This document shows, in pieces, positions 47,389-56,663 of a stretch of 64,000 nt of DNA. The DNA comes from Aquamicrobium sp. LC103 (GTDB taxonomy: Bacteria; Pseudomonadota; Alphaproteobacteria; Rhizobiales; Rhizobiaceae): assembly GCF_001014615.2 (NCBI RefSeq), contig NZ_LBCQ02000001.1, positions 1-64,000 of the forward strand, read 5' to 3'. A program made the translations under genes and the position numbers. Under the pieces are notes generated by a model, which did no database searches, was not told where the DNA came from, and worked only from the letters and a program-made list of their open reading frames with translations. Position 1 is the first letter of the stretch; each line of letters starts with the position of its first letter.

Positions 47389-48288
47389 ATGGATCAGACT
47401 ATAGGTTTTATCGGATTTGGCGAAGTTGGACGTACCTTTGCATTGGGCCTTCGTGAACATGGTGTAAATAGAATACTTGCTTACGATAGGACTTTTGCGG
47501 ATCTCTCCTTCTCGCAATCCGCGTCGCATGCGGAGCGCTTAAAAGGAGTTACAATTTGCCGAACCGTCGAGCAGCTGGTTGATTCCAGCGACCTCGTCCT
47601 TTCGGTCGTCACGTCGGACACCGCTCTGGATGCCGCGCGAAAGGCGCTCCCGCACCTGACGCCACGGAACACATTCATCGACTTCAACTCCGTCTCGCCC
47701 GATCTGAAGCGAACGATCGGGGATACAATTGCTTTGTCAGGCGCGAAGTATGTCGAAGCTGCGATTATGGCGGCGGTGCCGTCGCTAGGCCTTAGGGTAC
47801 CGATTCTCGTCTGCGGTGGCGCGGCCGCCCGGAAGGCGGCCGAAGATCTAAACACCGCAGGCATGAATGTAGAATTCTTTGGGGAAAAAATTGGGCGCGC
47901 ATCGGCCGCGAAGATGTTTAGAAGCATTATTGTTAAAGGATTGGAAGCACTAATCCTAGAATGCCTTCTTGCCGCCTCGCGATATGACGTTTGCGACGAA
48001 GTGTTAGATTATGTGGAGGCTGGGTATCCGGGCTTGGGATGGCGCAAAACCGCCAACTTCCTAGTTGGCCGGTCCGTCATACATGGCGCTCGTCGATCCC
48101 ACGAGATGGTGGAGGTAGCGGCAACGCTCAGGGCAATAGGAATTGACCCACTAATGTCGATAGCTGCTTCCAAGCGGTTGAGGGAATTTGCCGATCTAAA
48201 CCTCAAGGAGCGTCTGGGGAGCCGAGCGTCGGTTTCATACGATGAGGTTTTTGAGCTTCTGAATGGCGAACCTGTCATCGCAGTTTAG
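47389..48288 (+). CDS. NAD(P)-dependent oxidoreductase, 6-phosphogluconate dehydrogenase-like with DUF1932
   Basis: A 299-residue beta-hydroxyacid dehydrogenase-like protein. The N-terminal Rossmann motif GFIGFGEVG is at about 5-13, and FNSVSPDLKRTIG carries the substrate-loop serine. The all-helical C-terminal part resembles DUF1932, with the family lysine in SAAKMFRSIIVKGLEALILE. It would oxidise a 3-hydroxy acid or related alcohol. The substrate is unknown; a hydroxy-amino acid derivative would fit the locus. ATG 47389 follows the shared operator by about 150 bp. Confidence 0.82.
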   Translation: MDQTIGFIGFGEVGRTFALGLREHGVNRILAYDRTFADLSFSQSASHAERLKGVTICRTVEQLVDSSDLVLSVVTSDTALDAARKALPHLTPRNTFIDFNSVSPDLKRTIGDTIALSGAKYVEAAIMAAVPSLGLRVPILVCGGAAARKAAEDLNTAGMNVEFFGEKIGRASAAKMFRSIIVKGLEALILECLLAASRYDVCDEVLDYVEAGYPGLGWRKTANFLVGRSVIHGARRSHEMVEVAATLRAIGIDPLMSIAASKRLREFADLNLKERLGSRASVSYDEVFELLNGEPVIAV

Positions 48289-48328
48289 CTTCCCACCAAG
48301 ATAAGTCGCGCTAAAGGGAGATGACAAG

Positions 48329-49198
48329 ATGCCACGAGCTCGATTGCCGATATCTGATTCTGAAAATTTTCTGCTTCACATCATGGCTGCACATAGCCCG
48401 CTTTCGGCGAAGCTTGCCGAAGAGGCCGGCTTTGACGGGCTCTGGGCATCCGGCTTCGAACTGTCGGCACTGTATGGCCTCGCCGACATGAGCCTGATCA
48501 CGATGACCCAGCATCTCGACATGCTGCGCGCCATCGCTGGCCAGTCGTCGCTGCCCATAGTTGCCGACATCGACACCGGTTATGGTAACGCGCTGAACGT
48601 GATCCACGCGATTCGCGAATATGAAAAAGCAGGTGCCGCGGCTGTTGTCATTGAGGACAAGACCTTTCCAAAGGTGACCAGCTTGGCCGCGGAGGGCCGG
48701 CAGGAATTGCTGCGCATCGAGGAATTCCAGGGCAAGATCGAGGCTGCTATCGCGGCCCGGCAGGATCCGGATTTCCTTGTCATCGCCCGGACAGAAGCGC
48801 TCATCGCTGGATTGGGCGAAGAGGAGGCTCTGAAGCGCGGCATGGCTTATGTCGAGGCCGGTGCCGACTTGATCCTGATCCATTCGAAGAAGAAGGACCC
48901 GGCCGAGATCGAAAGTTTCTCGCGTGCGTGGAAGGGATCCGCTCCGTTGGTCATCGTTCCCAATGCCTATCCAGAACTTGATGCCACGCGGATCAAGGCG
49001 CTCGGCAACATCAGGATGACCATCTATGGCAACTACGGCATCCGAGCCGCGACCACGGCCATGCAGGACGCCTTCCGGCGAATCATTACTGATGGAGGCG
49101 TCCAGAACGTCCACAAGGATATTGTTCCGGTCGAGGAAATCTTCCGCCTGCAGAAGATGGATCAGGTCAAGGCCGACGAGAAGCGTTTTCTGCGCTGA
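48329..49198 (+). CDS. Phosphonopyruvate hydrolase candidate (PEP mutase/isocitrate lyase superfamily)
   Basis: A 289-residue alpha/beta barrel. Using mussel PEP mutase numbering minus five, the key residues are present: D53, Mg-site D80 and D82, and E109 in the motif EDKTFPKVTSL. At the position where PEP mutases have Asn122 (KTNSL) this protein has Thr117 (KVTSL), as in Variovorax phosphonopyruvate hydrolase (290 residues). It would therefore split phosphonopyruvate into pyruvate and phosphate rather than make it. A Na+/Pi cotransporter-family gene follows by 31 bp. The alternative is another superfamily lyase. Confidence 0.75.
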   Translation: MPRARLPISDSENFLLHIMAAHSPLSAKLAEEAGFDGLWASGFELSALYGLADMSLITMTQHLDMLRAIAGQSSLPIVADIDTGYGNALNVIHAIREYEKAGAAAVVIEDKTFPKVTSLAAEGRQELLRIEEFQGKIEAAIAARQDPDFLVIARTEALIAGLGEEEALKRGMAYVEAGADLILIHSKKKDPAEIESFSRAWKGSAPLVIVPNAYPELDATRIKALGNIRMTIYGNYGIRAATTAMQDAFRRIITDGGVQNVHKDIVPVEEIFRLQKMDQVKADEKRFLR

Positions 49199-49229
49199 CG
49201 CCGATTCCCGCGAAACTAGGTAGCGTCAA

Positions 49230-50855
49230 GTGTTCGACCCAATCGGCGCTGTAGCTCTACTTTTGTGGGGCCTTCGCATGGTGAAAACCGGCGTAAGCCG
49301 CGCCTTTGGCCCACGGCTGCGTCGTTGGATTGGTGCGGGCACGCGAAACCGAGTCTCTGCGTTCGGCATCGGCCTTGCCGTCACGATGGCGCTGCAGAGC
49401 AGCACCGCCACAGCTTTGATGACGGCCTCGTTCGCTGGCAGCGGCTTTATGAGTTCTGCGATGGCTCAGGCCATCATGCTCGGCGCCAATGTCGGCACAA
49501 GCTTGGTGACGCGGATCCTGGCGTTCAATGTCCACTGGTTGGCGCCGCTGCTGATCGCGGCGGGCGTCGTCATATTCACCTTCAGCGAGGCGAAACCGAG
49601 CAAGGGCATCGCCCGGGCCGTGTTGGGGCTCGGCCTGATGCTTCTGTCTCTCCACCTCCTTGGACAATCGACCCAGCCGATGCGGCAATCGACGGTGCTT
49701 GCAGCACTGATGGCCTCGCTCGATGCCGTACCGGTATTGGCGGTTATCATAGCCGCCGTGTTGGCGATCGCCTCCTCCTCAAGCTTGGCCGTTGTTCTGT
49801 TGGTTATGTCACTGGCCATGAGTGGAACGGTCCAGCCTGAGCTTGGCGTGGCACTGGTGCTGGGTGCCAATCTCGGCGGCGCCGTGCCGCCGGTACTAGC
49901 AACCCTCGGCGAGGGCTCGCTGGCCCGCCGCGTCACCATCGGCAATCTGGCGGCGCGCCTAGTCGGCTGCGTCGTCGTCCTACCCTGTGCCGGCCAGGTC
50001 GCGTCGTTTCTCTCCAGCGTTGCCTCCGACCCTGCGCAGCAGATTGTCGAGGCACACATCCTTTTCAACATCGTACTCGCGGCCATCATGCTGCCGCTGC
50101 TTACCCCTTTCTCCTGGGCCGTCCGGCGTCTTCTTCCGGAGACCTCGAGTGACGCTGATGGCCCAAGACATCTTGATGCCGACATTCTTGACCGGCCCAC
50201 TATGGCGCTGGCCGCCGCCGCACGCGAGACGCTGCGCATCGGTGACTATGTCGCGACGATGCTGGAAAACAATCTCGAGGCCCTCAGAAAGAACGACACG
50301 AAACGCTGTGCCTCGCTCGCTGCGATGGATGATGAGGTCGATAGGCTGAACAATGCCGTCAAGCTCTATTTGGCCAGGCTCGGCCGGTCGGCGCTCGAGG
50401 AAAAGGACGAGCGCCGCTCGGCCGAGATCATCGCCTACGCCACGAACCTGGAGCATATCGGCGACATCGTGGACAAGAACCTGCGCGAACTGGTCGAGAA
50501 GAAGATCAGGCATCAGCTCTCGTTCTCGGCCGAAGGGGCTACGGAAATCGAGGAGTTCTACAGAGTCACGATCGAGAATCTCAGGCTCGCCCAGAGCATC
50601 CTAGTCACCGGTGACGAGAAGCTCGCCCGCCAATTGGTCGAAGCGAAGATCGATATCCGCCATCTCGAAGAACGATCGGCCGCCAATCACATGAGCCGCC
50701 TTCGCAACGGCCAGGTCGAGAGCGTCCAGACCTCGTCGCTCCACCTCGACATTCTGCGCGACCTCAAGCGCATCAACGCCCACATCGCAGCTATTGCCCA
50801 CCCCATCCTCAGGGACCAGGGGATCCTGCGAGAAAGCCGCATAGTTGATGGATAG
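49230..50855 (+). CDS. Na+/phosphate cotransporter family protein with PhoU-like tail
   Basis: A 541-residue NptA/YjbB-type protein. Two Na/Pi-cotransporter repeats carry the QSSTAT motif (Q56-S58, ALQSSTATALM) and its partner IASSSSLAVVLLV, with about eight membrane spans to residue 315. The C-terminal 200 residues form a PhoU-like helical domain. Such proteins import or, like E. coli YjbB, export phosphate. The start is GTG 49230. It follows the phosphonopyruvate hydrolase candidate, which releases Pi, and precedes a LysR gene by 19 bp. Confidence 0.9.
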   Translation: MFDPIGAVALLLWGLRMVKTGVSRAFGPRLRRWIGAGTRNRVSAFGIGLAVTMALQSSTATALMTASFAGSGFMSSAMAQAIMLGANVGTSLVTRILAFNVHWLAPLLIAAGVVIFTFSEAKPSKGIARAVLGLGLMLLSLHLLGQSTQPMRQSTVLAALMASLDAVPVLAVIIAAVLAIASSSSLAVVLLVMSLAMSGTVQPELGVALVLGANLGGAVPPVLATLGEGSLARRVTIGNLAARLVGCVVVLPCAGQVASFLSSVASDPAQQIVEAHILFNIVLAAIMLPLLTPFSWAVRRLLPETSSDADGPRHLDADILDRPTMALAAAARETLRIGDYVATMLENNLEALRKNDTKRCASLAAMDDEVDRLNNAVKLYLARLGRSALEEKDERRSAEIIAYATNLEHIGDIVDKNLRELVEKKIRHQLSFSAEGATEIEEFYRVTIENLRLAQSILVTGDEKLARQLVEAKIDIRHLEERSAANHMSRLRNGQVESVQTSSLHLDILRDLKRINAHIAAIAHPILRDQGILRESRIVDG

Positions 50856-50874
50856 CAGGGGTGTGGCTTGAACA

Positions 50875-51756
50875 ATGGAACTGCGTCATCTTCGACATTT
50901 CGTGGCGGTCGCCGAGGAATTGCATTTCACACGCGCTGCGGAGCGTGCAGGCATCGAGCAGTCGCCGCTATCGCGATCCATAAGAACCCTTGAGCTGAGA
51001 CTAGGAGTCGAGCTTTTCGAACGTACCAGACGGTCGACAAGGCTGACTGCCGCGGGCGAGCGGCTTCTGAACCATGCGCGCGCCCTTCTGGCGGCCGCCG
51101 ATGAGGCAGCCATCGATGTCCGTGCGATGGCCAGCGCCAATGCGAGCCATCTCCACATTGGTGTTTGCGACGGCGTGCCGTTACCACGACTTGCCCGCGT
51201 GCTTGCGGCGATAGAGCGGGAGAACCGGGAAATCTGCGTGCATGTGCACGAAGTGTCGATGACACGGAAGATTCATGATCTACGGAACGGTCTTCTCGAT
51301 GCCGCGCTTGCACCTGAGAGCGGATATGGCCGGGATATTGTCGCCGAGCCGATCTGGCAGGACCCGCCCATCGCCGTGCTTCCTGGCAACCATCCTCTAG
51401 CGGAAAGCGAGGACATAGAGCTTGCCAATGTTGTTCGTGAGCCTCTCGTACTGTGTCGGCCAGACACCGGCCTCAGCCAGCAATCGCAGATCGAACAGAT
51501 CGTGCGTACCATGACGCCGACGCCGAACATAGTGGATAGCGCGGCAACTCTCTGCATGCTGGTGATGTGGGTATTTGCCGGGCGTGGGATCGGTATTGCT
51601 ACAGGAGCGCAACTGGAAGCCCTTGGCGCGAGCGAACTCGTGATCCGTCCAATCAAAGACGCTCCGGCGGACGTAAGGACATGGCTCTTGACCAGAGAGG
51701 AAAGGAAGCCAGAGGCGCTATCCGTCTTTGTCGAGCATGCGCGACGCGCTGCCTGA
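50875..51756 (+). CDS. LysR-family transcriptional regulator
   Basis: A 293-residue LTTR with the winged helix-turn-helix at the N-terminus (MELRHLRHFVAVAEELHFTRAAERAGIEQ) and a CbnR/BenM-like effector domain. It is 19 bp after the Na/Pi transporter on the same strand and could control the phosphonopyruvate module, as a LysR protein does in Variovorax. LysR genes also often flank DUF2274-trb clusters, so it may instead be part of the element backbone. Its 3' end overlaps the DUF2274 gene by 39 bp on the opposite strand. Confidence 0.9.
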   Translation: MELRHLRHFVAVAEELHFTRAAERAGIEQSPLSRSIRTLELRLGVELFERTRRSTRLTAAGERLLNHARALLAAADEAAIDVRAMASANASHLHIGVCDGVPLPRLARVLAAIERENREICVHVHEVSMTRKIHDLRNGLLDAALAPESGYGRDIVAEPIWQDPPIAVLPGNHPLAESEDIELANVVREPLVLCRPDTGLSQQSQIEQIVRTMTPTPNIVDSAATLCMLVMWVFAGRGIGIATGAQLEALGASELVIRPIKDAPADVRTWLLTREERKPEALSVFVEHARRAA

Positions 51757-51981
51757 GGCGTTGACGCGTCTGGAGCGCGCCGCGCGAAACCCCTTGTCGC
51801 GAGCGATGAAGGTCTCCAGCATGAGCGGAGCGAGCGTTGCAGCATCGACCGGCGTGCCGTGCAGCTCGGAATGGAGCGCCGCATAGGTGTCGAGATCATC
51901 GCGAAGCCGGGCGCTGACGGTGATGGTCAGCTTGACGGATTCGGATTTCGGCACCGGGCCGAGGCTGAGCTTGGCGGTCAA
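51718..51981 (-). CDS. DUF2274 protein at the end of the trb operon
   Basis: An 87-residue protein typical of the distal end of trb operons in proteobacterial conjugative elements. The segment VKLTITVSARLRDDLDTYAALH resembles a ribbon-helix-helix DNA-binding fold, so it may be a regulator. TTG 51981 overlaps the trbI stop, showing coupling. Function is not established. Confidence 0.85.
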   Translation of the reverse strand: MTAKLSLGPVPKSESVKLTITVSARLRDDLDTYAALHSELHGTPVDAATLAPLMLETFIARDKGFRAARSRRVNASGSASRMLDKDG

Positions 51982-53246
51982 TCGTCCCTCCCGATATTCG
52001 CCGTGAGCGGAGCGGCCTGATAGGGCCGTAGGATCAGATCCTTGTTGACGATGACGCGGACTGGGAAGCCCGGCCGTACCTTCAGGGTCGGCTGGATGTT
52101 GAGATTGCGTCGGGTAATCTGCTGGCCGACGTCGTTGATGGTTTCCTGTGCGCCGTCGCGCGTGGCGATGATAATGCGATCGCCGTCTCCGTCGCTGGTG
52201 TCCGGAGCCGCCAGCTCGGCGCCGATGCCGAGCAGCGAGGACAGCACCGCGCCGCCGATCAGGCGGAACCAGTGATTGTCCACCTCGTCCTCAAGGCCGG
52301 CGTAGCCGGCGGTATCGACGCCGGAGAGCCGGTCGAGGACAATGGAGGAGCCGTCCGGCATGACGATGCGGGACCATACGAGAAGCACGCGGCTCTGGCC
52401 GAAGGCTACGCCGGAATCATATTCGCCGATCAAGCGTGCGCCCTGCGGGATCAGAAGATGACGGCCGATCGCGGTGTCGTAGACGTTCTCGGTAACGGTG
52501 CCGACGATCTGGCCTGGCAGGTCCGAATTGATGCCCGTTACCAGAGCCGCCGGGATGATTGTGCCGGCCATCACCTGATAGGGCGAGCGCGGCGTCTGGA
52601 GCGTGCCAGAACCGTAGATGTCCTGGTCGACTTCGCGATCGACGAAGGCTTGCTTGCGATCCTGCATGTTTTGCGTCGTCACATCGTCGACGGGCGCCGG
52701 GATGGCCTCCCCGGTAGGCGCTGGGATCGCGGTGAGATCGAGGCGGCTTGGCTCGGCGGGTCCCCCGGATGCCGGCGTATCCTGTCGCGGCCGGATCGAC
52801 TGGAAGAAGACGGCGGCCTTCGCCGCGGCTTCCGCCTCCTGCTGCTCGCGCAGCCGGGCGGCGCGGCGTGCGTCCTCTTCCGGATCGGGGCGGAAGTTCG
52901 GCCGTTCCGGCATGGCTGGAATGCCTGCCTCGCGCTCGGTGCGGACAATCGGCCCGCCCAGTTCGCCGGGCAACGGTGCGCCGAGTTGCGGCGGCTGAAC
53001 CTGGGTATAGTCGCGCGGCAGCGTCTGGAGGCCCTCGGCCGGATTGACGCGATCGGTGGTGTAAAGCTCGTCGCCGAGTTGGCCGCTGCGGTCGCGGCCT
53101 TGCAAGGCCCAGATCATCGCGCCGAGCACGGCGGCCAGGGAGACGCCGGCGAGTGCGATCAGCGTCCGGCGGTTGAGCCGCGTCACCGGGCGGGGCTTGG
53201 CGCGGATAGCGAGGTTCGGCGGCGGGGATTTGGGCGGTGTGGTCAT
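51978..53246 (-). CDS. trbI: Conjugal transfer protein TrbI (VirB10-like)
   Basis: Inner-to-outer membrane scaffold of the type IV secretion core complex. The 422-residue protein has a short cytoplasmic N-terminus, one membrane helix (about 28-48), a Pro/Gln/Ala-rich periplasmic linker (about 60-190) and a VirB10 beta-barrel domain with GTIIPAALVTGINSDLPGQIVG and LLIPQGARLIGEYDSGV. Its ATG overlaps the trbG stop (ATGA). Confidence 0.95.
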   Translation of the reverse strand: MTTPPKSPPPNLAIRAKPRPVTRLNRRTLIALAGVSLAAVLGAMIWALQGRDRSGQLGDELYTTDRVNPAEGLQTLPRDYTQVQPPQLGAPLPGELGGPIVRTEREAGIPAMPERPNFRPDPEEDARRAARLREQQEAEAAAKAAVFFQSIRPRQDTPASGGPAEPSRLDLTAIPAPTGEAIPAPVDDVTTQNMQDRKQAFVDREVDQDIYGSGTLQTPRSPYQVMAGTIIPAALVTGINSDLPGQIVGTVTENVYDTAIGRHLLIPQGARLIGEYDSGVAFGQSRVLLVWSRIVMPDGSSIVLDRLSGVDTAGYAGLEDEVDNHWFRLIGGAVLSSLLGIGAELAAPDTSDGDGDRIIIATRDGAQETINDVGQQITRRNLNIQPTLKVRPGFPVRVIVNKDLILRPYQAAPLTANIGRDD

Positions 53247-54235
53247 GTCCCGAACAACCCCCGTCGTCTGCCATCGGTGCGCGTGATGCGAACGACCTGC
53301 TGCTTCTCGCCGCCAAGGCGCAGCTCGGCCGCGCCGAACAGGCGATCGACGATGTAGTAGGGTGGCCGGGCGCGATAGTTCACGAGCTGGTTTTCGCCGG
53401 TGGGGCCGACGACGAAGAGCGGCGGAAGCTCGCCCTGTGCGATGCCGGCCGGGAACTGGATGTAGACCTTCTCGCCATCGTCGAAGACGCGCACCGGCCG
53501 CCAGGACGGCTTGTCGCCGGTGATCTGGTAGCGGAATTTCACGCGGTCGAGCGCCACGGCGTTGGAGACGGGCGTGGCCGTCGCGGCACGCTCGTTCTGC
53601 CGCTCCAGCGCCATGAGGCGGTCATGCGGATAGTCCCATGATACGGACGCCATCCATGTCTGCGGCGTCGATGTGAGCTCGACATGATAGGTGCGCCGGT
53701 TGGTGTTGATGACCAGGTTGGTCTTCAGGTCCGGCCGCGTCGGCTTGACCAATATATGCGTGCGCTGCGCGGTGCCGGAGCCGCTGGTGGTGTCGCCGAT
53801 CACCCATCGCACGGTGTCGCCGGCGGAAACCGAGACCAGTTCCTCGCGGGTTTGCAGAGCGATGTCCGTGACCTTTTCCGGGCTCGCATAAACCTGATAG
53901 AGCGCGCCGGCGGCGTAGGGCCAGACCTGGGTTGCGTTGACATAGCCGGAGCGTGTCGGCTGAACGCGCGCCGCGGCATTCGCCGTGGTTACGCGCGCCT
54001 TGGGGTCGGCCGGTTCGGCGTCGCCGGCCTTGCCGGGGAGCGGCTTCAACTGGCCGGGCAGCGGCAGGGGTTGCGGCAGCGTGACCACTTCGACCGGGCC
54101 GATCGGCTCGACGACACGGCTCGCCTCGTAGGGCTGATCGAGTGAGATTTCCGGCGGCGGCGTCTTGCCGGCGCAGCCGGCGAGCAGCGCTGCCGACGAC
54201 AGTAGCAGCATGTGCATGGGTGTTGATCGAATCAT
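53243..54235 (-). CDS. trbG: Conjugal transfer protein TrbG (VirB9-like lipoprotein)
   Basis: Outer-membrane core component of the mating pore. The 330-residue product has a lipoprotein signal with lipobox LLAGC (C21), a Pro-rich spacer and a VirB9-type beta-sandwich (VWPYAAGALYQVYASPEKVTDIAL, ending VRITRTDGRRRGLFGT). ATG 54235 is chosen because it directly precedes the lipoprotein signal; the open frame above it overlaps trbF. Confidence 0.94.
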   Translation of the reverse strand: MIRSTPMHMLLLSSAALLAGCAGKTPPPEISLDQPYEASRVVEPIGPVEVVTLPQPLPLPGQLKPLPGKAGDAEPADPKARVTTANAAARVQPTRSGYVNATQVWPYAAGALYQVYASPEKVTDIALQTREELVSVSAGDTVRWVIGDTTSGSGTAQRTHILVKPTRPDLKTNLVINTNRRTYHVELTSTPQTWMASVSWDYPHDRLMALERQNERAATATPVSNAVALDRVKFRYQITGDKPSWRPVRVFDDGEKVYIQFPAGIAQGELPPLFVVGPTGENQLVNYRARPPYYIVDRLFGAAELRLGGEKQQVVRITRTDGRRRGLFGT

Positions 54236-54249
54236 GTTCCCTCTCTCTT

Positions 54250-54945
54250 TCACGACCCGCCGGAGCCGAGCTCGCGGCTCCAGTTGATGCCGTTGACATA
54301 GATGCCGAGCGGATTCTTGCGCAGCCGGTCTTCGGTGCGCGGCGGTTGCAGGATGATGGTCAGGATCGCGGTCCAGCGGTCCGTGCCGGCGAGTTGGTTG
54401 TTCTCGTAGCGGCGCTCGATCCATCGGATCTGGAACGAGCTATCGGAAGCGCGCACGACGCTCGTGACTTCGACCGCGACCGACGTTCGGCCGACCTTCG
54501 AGAACGGATCATTGCCGCGGGCATAGTCGTTGAGGGCAGCGCCGCCGCGATCGGTGGTGAAGTCGTAGGCTTCCAGCCAGTTCTGGCGCACCACGATCGG
54601 ATCGGTCGGCAGCGCCCGGACGTTCTGGATAAAGCGGGCGAGTGCGTGGGCGATCTGCGCGTCGGTCGGCCGGTAGGCTTCGACGGCCGGCCCGATGGTC
54701 TTGACCTGGCCGAGCTGGTCGACCTCCACGACATAGGGCGTAACGGTCGAGCGGCCGGCCTGCCAGAGCAGTCCGCCGGCCATGCCGATAGACAGAGCCA
54801 GGCAGCCGAAGGACATTAGCCGCCAGTTGCGGGCCTGTGTGCGGGCCGAGCCGATCCGTTCGTCCCAGAGCTGGCCCGCCGCTTGATAGGGCGTGGTCGG
54901 CTCGGTGGTTTCGGAATAGCGCACGCCGGCGCGTCTGAAGCGCAT
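54250..54945 (-). CDS. trbF: Conjugal transfer protein TrbF (VirB8-like)
   Basis: A bitopic inner-membrane assembly factor of 231 residues: a cytoplasmic N-terminus, one membrane helix at about 43-64 (LMSFGCLALSIGMAGGLLW) and a periplasmic VirB8 NTF2-like domain with GGAALNDYARGNDPF and FQIRWIERRYENNQLAG. It lies 3 bp after trbL and 14 bp before trbG. Confidence 0.94.
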   Translation of the reverse strand: MRFRRAGVRYSETTEPTTPYQAAGQLWDERIGSARTQARNWRLMSFGCLALSIGMAGGLLWQAGRSTVTPYVVEVDQLGQVKTIGPAVEAYRPTDAQIAHALARFIQNVRALPTDPIVVRQNWLEAYDFTTDRGGAALNDYARGNDPFSKVGRTSVAVEVTSVVRASDSSFQIRWIERRYENNQLAGTDRWTAILTIILQPPRTEDRLRKNPLGIYVNGINWSRELGSGGS

Positions 54946-54948
54946 TGG

Positions 54949-56298
54949 TCAATCCTCCTGCCGCAATGATGGGTTGGCGCCCGAGCCGCCATGATCGCCG
55001 GAGCGCAGGGTGTGGGCGGCCATCGTCGCGCCATGCGCGGCCTGCGAGGCGCGCGAGCCGTGGCGCACGCGGCTCGCCCATGCCGGCTCGTCGCCGCTGG
55101 CGGAGAAGGAGGCATCGTTGGCGGCCTCCCGCATTGCCGCCATCGGCTGGCCGCCGGTGGCACGCCATGCACCGCGCGATCCGGCGGCCGCGCGCTCCCT
55201 CGTATTGGCGGAGACGCGCGCGGCCATGTCGCGTCCTGCCTGCGCGAAGGCGCCGGCACCGGCGCGCGCGACGCCGGCAAGCCCTGCGCCGACCGCGCCC
55301 ATTCCCGTCGCGCCCGATGTGGCTGCGCCCAGCTCGTAGGCGGTGCGCGCGCCGCCCGACATGGTGGAGGCGGCATTGACGCTGGAAATCGTGGCCGCAC
55401 CGCCGAGACGGGCCGCGCCGAGCGTGGCGGCGCCCCCGGCAACCGCGAGACCGCCGGCGGCGAGCGCGGTCCCTGCCGCGGCGCCTGCGCCGAGCTGTGG
55501 AGCGCCTGACACGAGGCCGGTGGCGATTGCCGGCCCGAAGATGCCGAGACCGAGCATTGCGAGCGCGGCCAGCATGATCGACAGCGCGTGCTCGATGGAT
55601 GGCTCCGGTCCGGCCGTCGCGCGGAACTCGGCGAACAGGCCGTTGCCGATGCCGAAGATCACGGCGAGCACGAGAATCTTGATGCCGGAGGAGACGACGT
55701 TGCCAAGCACCTTTTCGGCAAGGAAGGCGGTCTTGTTCCAGAGCGCGAAGGGCACGAGCACGAAGCCGGCGAGTGTCGTCAGCTTGAACTCCAACAGCGT
55801 CACGAAGAGTTGCACGGCGAGGACGAAGAAGCTGATGATGACCACGAGCCAGGCGAGGAAGAGCACGGCGATCGTGTCGATGTTGGAGAAGACGGAAGTG
55901 AAGCCGGACAATTCGCCGATCTGTTCGAGGATCGGCCTGCCGGCGTCCATGCCGACCGAAGCGAGGCGGCCGGGCCGCAGGAAATCGCTCTCCGACAGGC
56001 CGGAGCCCGAGGCTGTCAGGCCAAGCCCGGCGAAGGATCGGAAGATGATCCCGGCAAGCCAGTTGAAGTTGTTGATGATGTAGGCGAAGGCGCCGACATA
56101 GAGCACCTTCTTGATGAGCTTGGCGAGGATCTCGTCATTGCCGGCGCCGAAAGCCCAGAACAGGCCGACGAGCGTGATGTCGATGACGATCAGCGTGGCC
56201 GAGAGAAAGGCGATCTCGCCGCCGAGCAGGCCAAAGCCGCTGTCGATATATTGCGAGAACGTGTCCGTGAAACGGTCGATGACGGAAAGATCGTCCAT
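54949..56298 (-). CDS. trbL: Conjugal transfer protein TrbL (VirB6-like)
   Basis: A polytopic inner-membrane channel component of 449 residues with about seven membrane spans between residues 20 and 290. The N-terminus DDLSVIDRFTDTFSQYIDSGFGLL is typical of TrbL. The C-terminal third is Ala/Gly-rich and hydrophilic, ending in a low-complexity tail. It starts 6 bp after the trbK-like gene. Confidence 0.93.
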   Translation of the reverse strand: MDDLSVIDRFTDTFSQYIDSGFGLLGGEIAFLSATLIVIDITLVGLFWAFGAGNDEILAKLIKKVLYVGAFAYIINNFNWLAGIIFRSFAGLGLTASGSGLSESDFLRPGRLASVGMDAGRPILEQIGELSGFTSVFSNIDTIAVLFLAWLVVIISFFVLAVQLFVTLLEFKLTTLAGFVLVPFALWNKTAFLAEKVLGNVVSSGIKILVLAVIFGIGNGLFAEFRATAGPEPSIEHALSIMLAALAMLGLGIFGPAIATGLVSGAPQLGAGAAAGTALAAGGLAVAGGAATLGAARLGGAATISSVNAASTMSGGARTAYELGAATSGATGMGAVGAGLAGVARAGAGAFAQAGRDMAARVSANTRERAAAGSRGAWRATGGQPMAAMREAANDASFSASGDEPAWASRVRHGSRASQAAHGATMAAHTLRSGDHGGSGANPSLRQED

Positions 56299-56304
56299 GA
56301 CGGC

Positions 56305-56652
56305 CTACTCCGCATCCGGCTTGGCGGGCATGGTGGAATCGTCAGGCTCGACCTCGTTCGCCTTCGGCTTTCCATCCTCTTCCAGCGACGGGAACAGCTC
56401 GACCGGATGCGGCGTGTAGCGCGGCCCGCCTGAGCCCATGAACCGCTTGCGGCGGGCCTGGCTGGCGGCCGTGCAGAGCGCGTCGCCAGTGCCGACCCAA
56501 TCCTGCGAGCAGAGTCTTTGCACCTCGCGCAACCGTTCCGGATCGGCAGCGAGGCTTTCGGCCGTATCATCGGCGTGCGATTGCTGGATGAGAAACACGA
56601 AGCCGGCGCCGACAGCGGCGACGGCACCGAGGCGGATGAGCTGGCCGATCAT
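56305..56652 (-). CDS. trbK: TrbK-like putative entry-exclusion protein
   Basis: A 115-residue protein with an N-terminal membrane or signal segment (about 5-25, IRLGAVAAVGAGFVFLIQQ), followed by a Cys-containing block (VQRLCSQDWVGTGDALCTAASQARRKRF) and an acidic, Pro-rich tail. Position between trbJ and trbL matches TrbK-alt proteins, which are proposed to block entry of a second copy of the element. There is no lipobox cysteine, unlike RP4 TrbK. The role is inferred from position. Confidence 0.78.
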   Translation of the reverse strand: MIGQLIRLGAVAAVGAGFVFLIQQSHADDTAESLAADPERLREVQRLCSQDWVGTGDALCTAASQARRKRFMGSGGPRYTPHPVELFPSLEEDGKPKANEVEPDDSTMPAKPDAE

Positions 56653-56663
56653 GGCGATCTCCT

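Noticed and set aside
48329-49198. Phosphoenolpyruvate mutase, implying phosphonate biosynthesis
   Set aside because: The loop has Thr instead of the mutase Asn and no phosphonopyruvate decarboxylase is adjacent; hydrolase is the better call.
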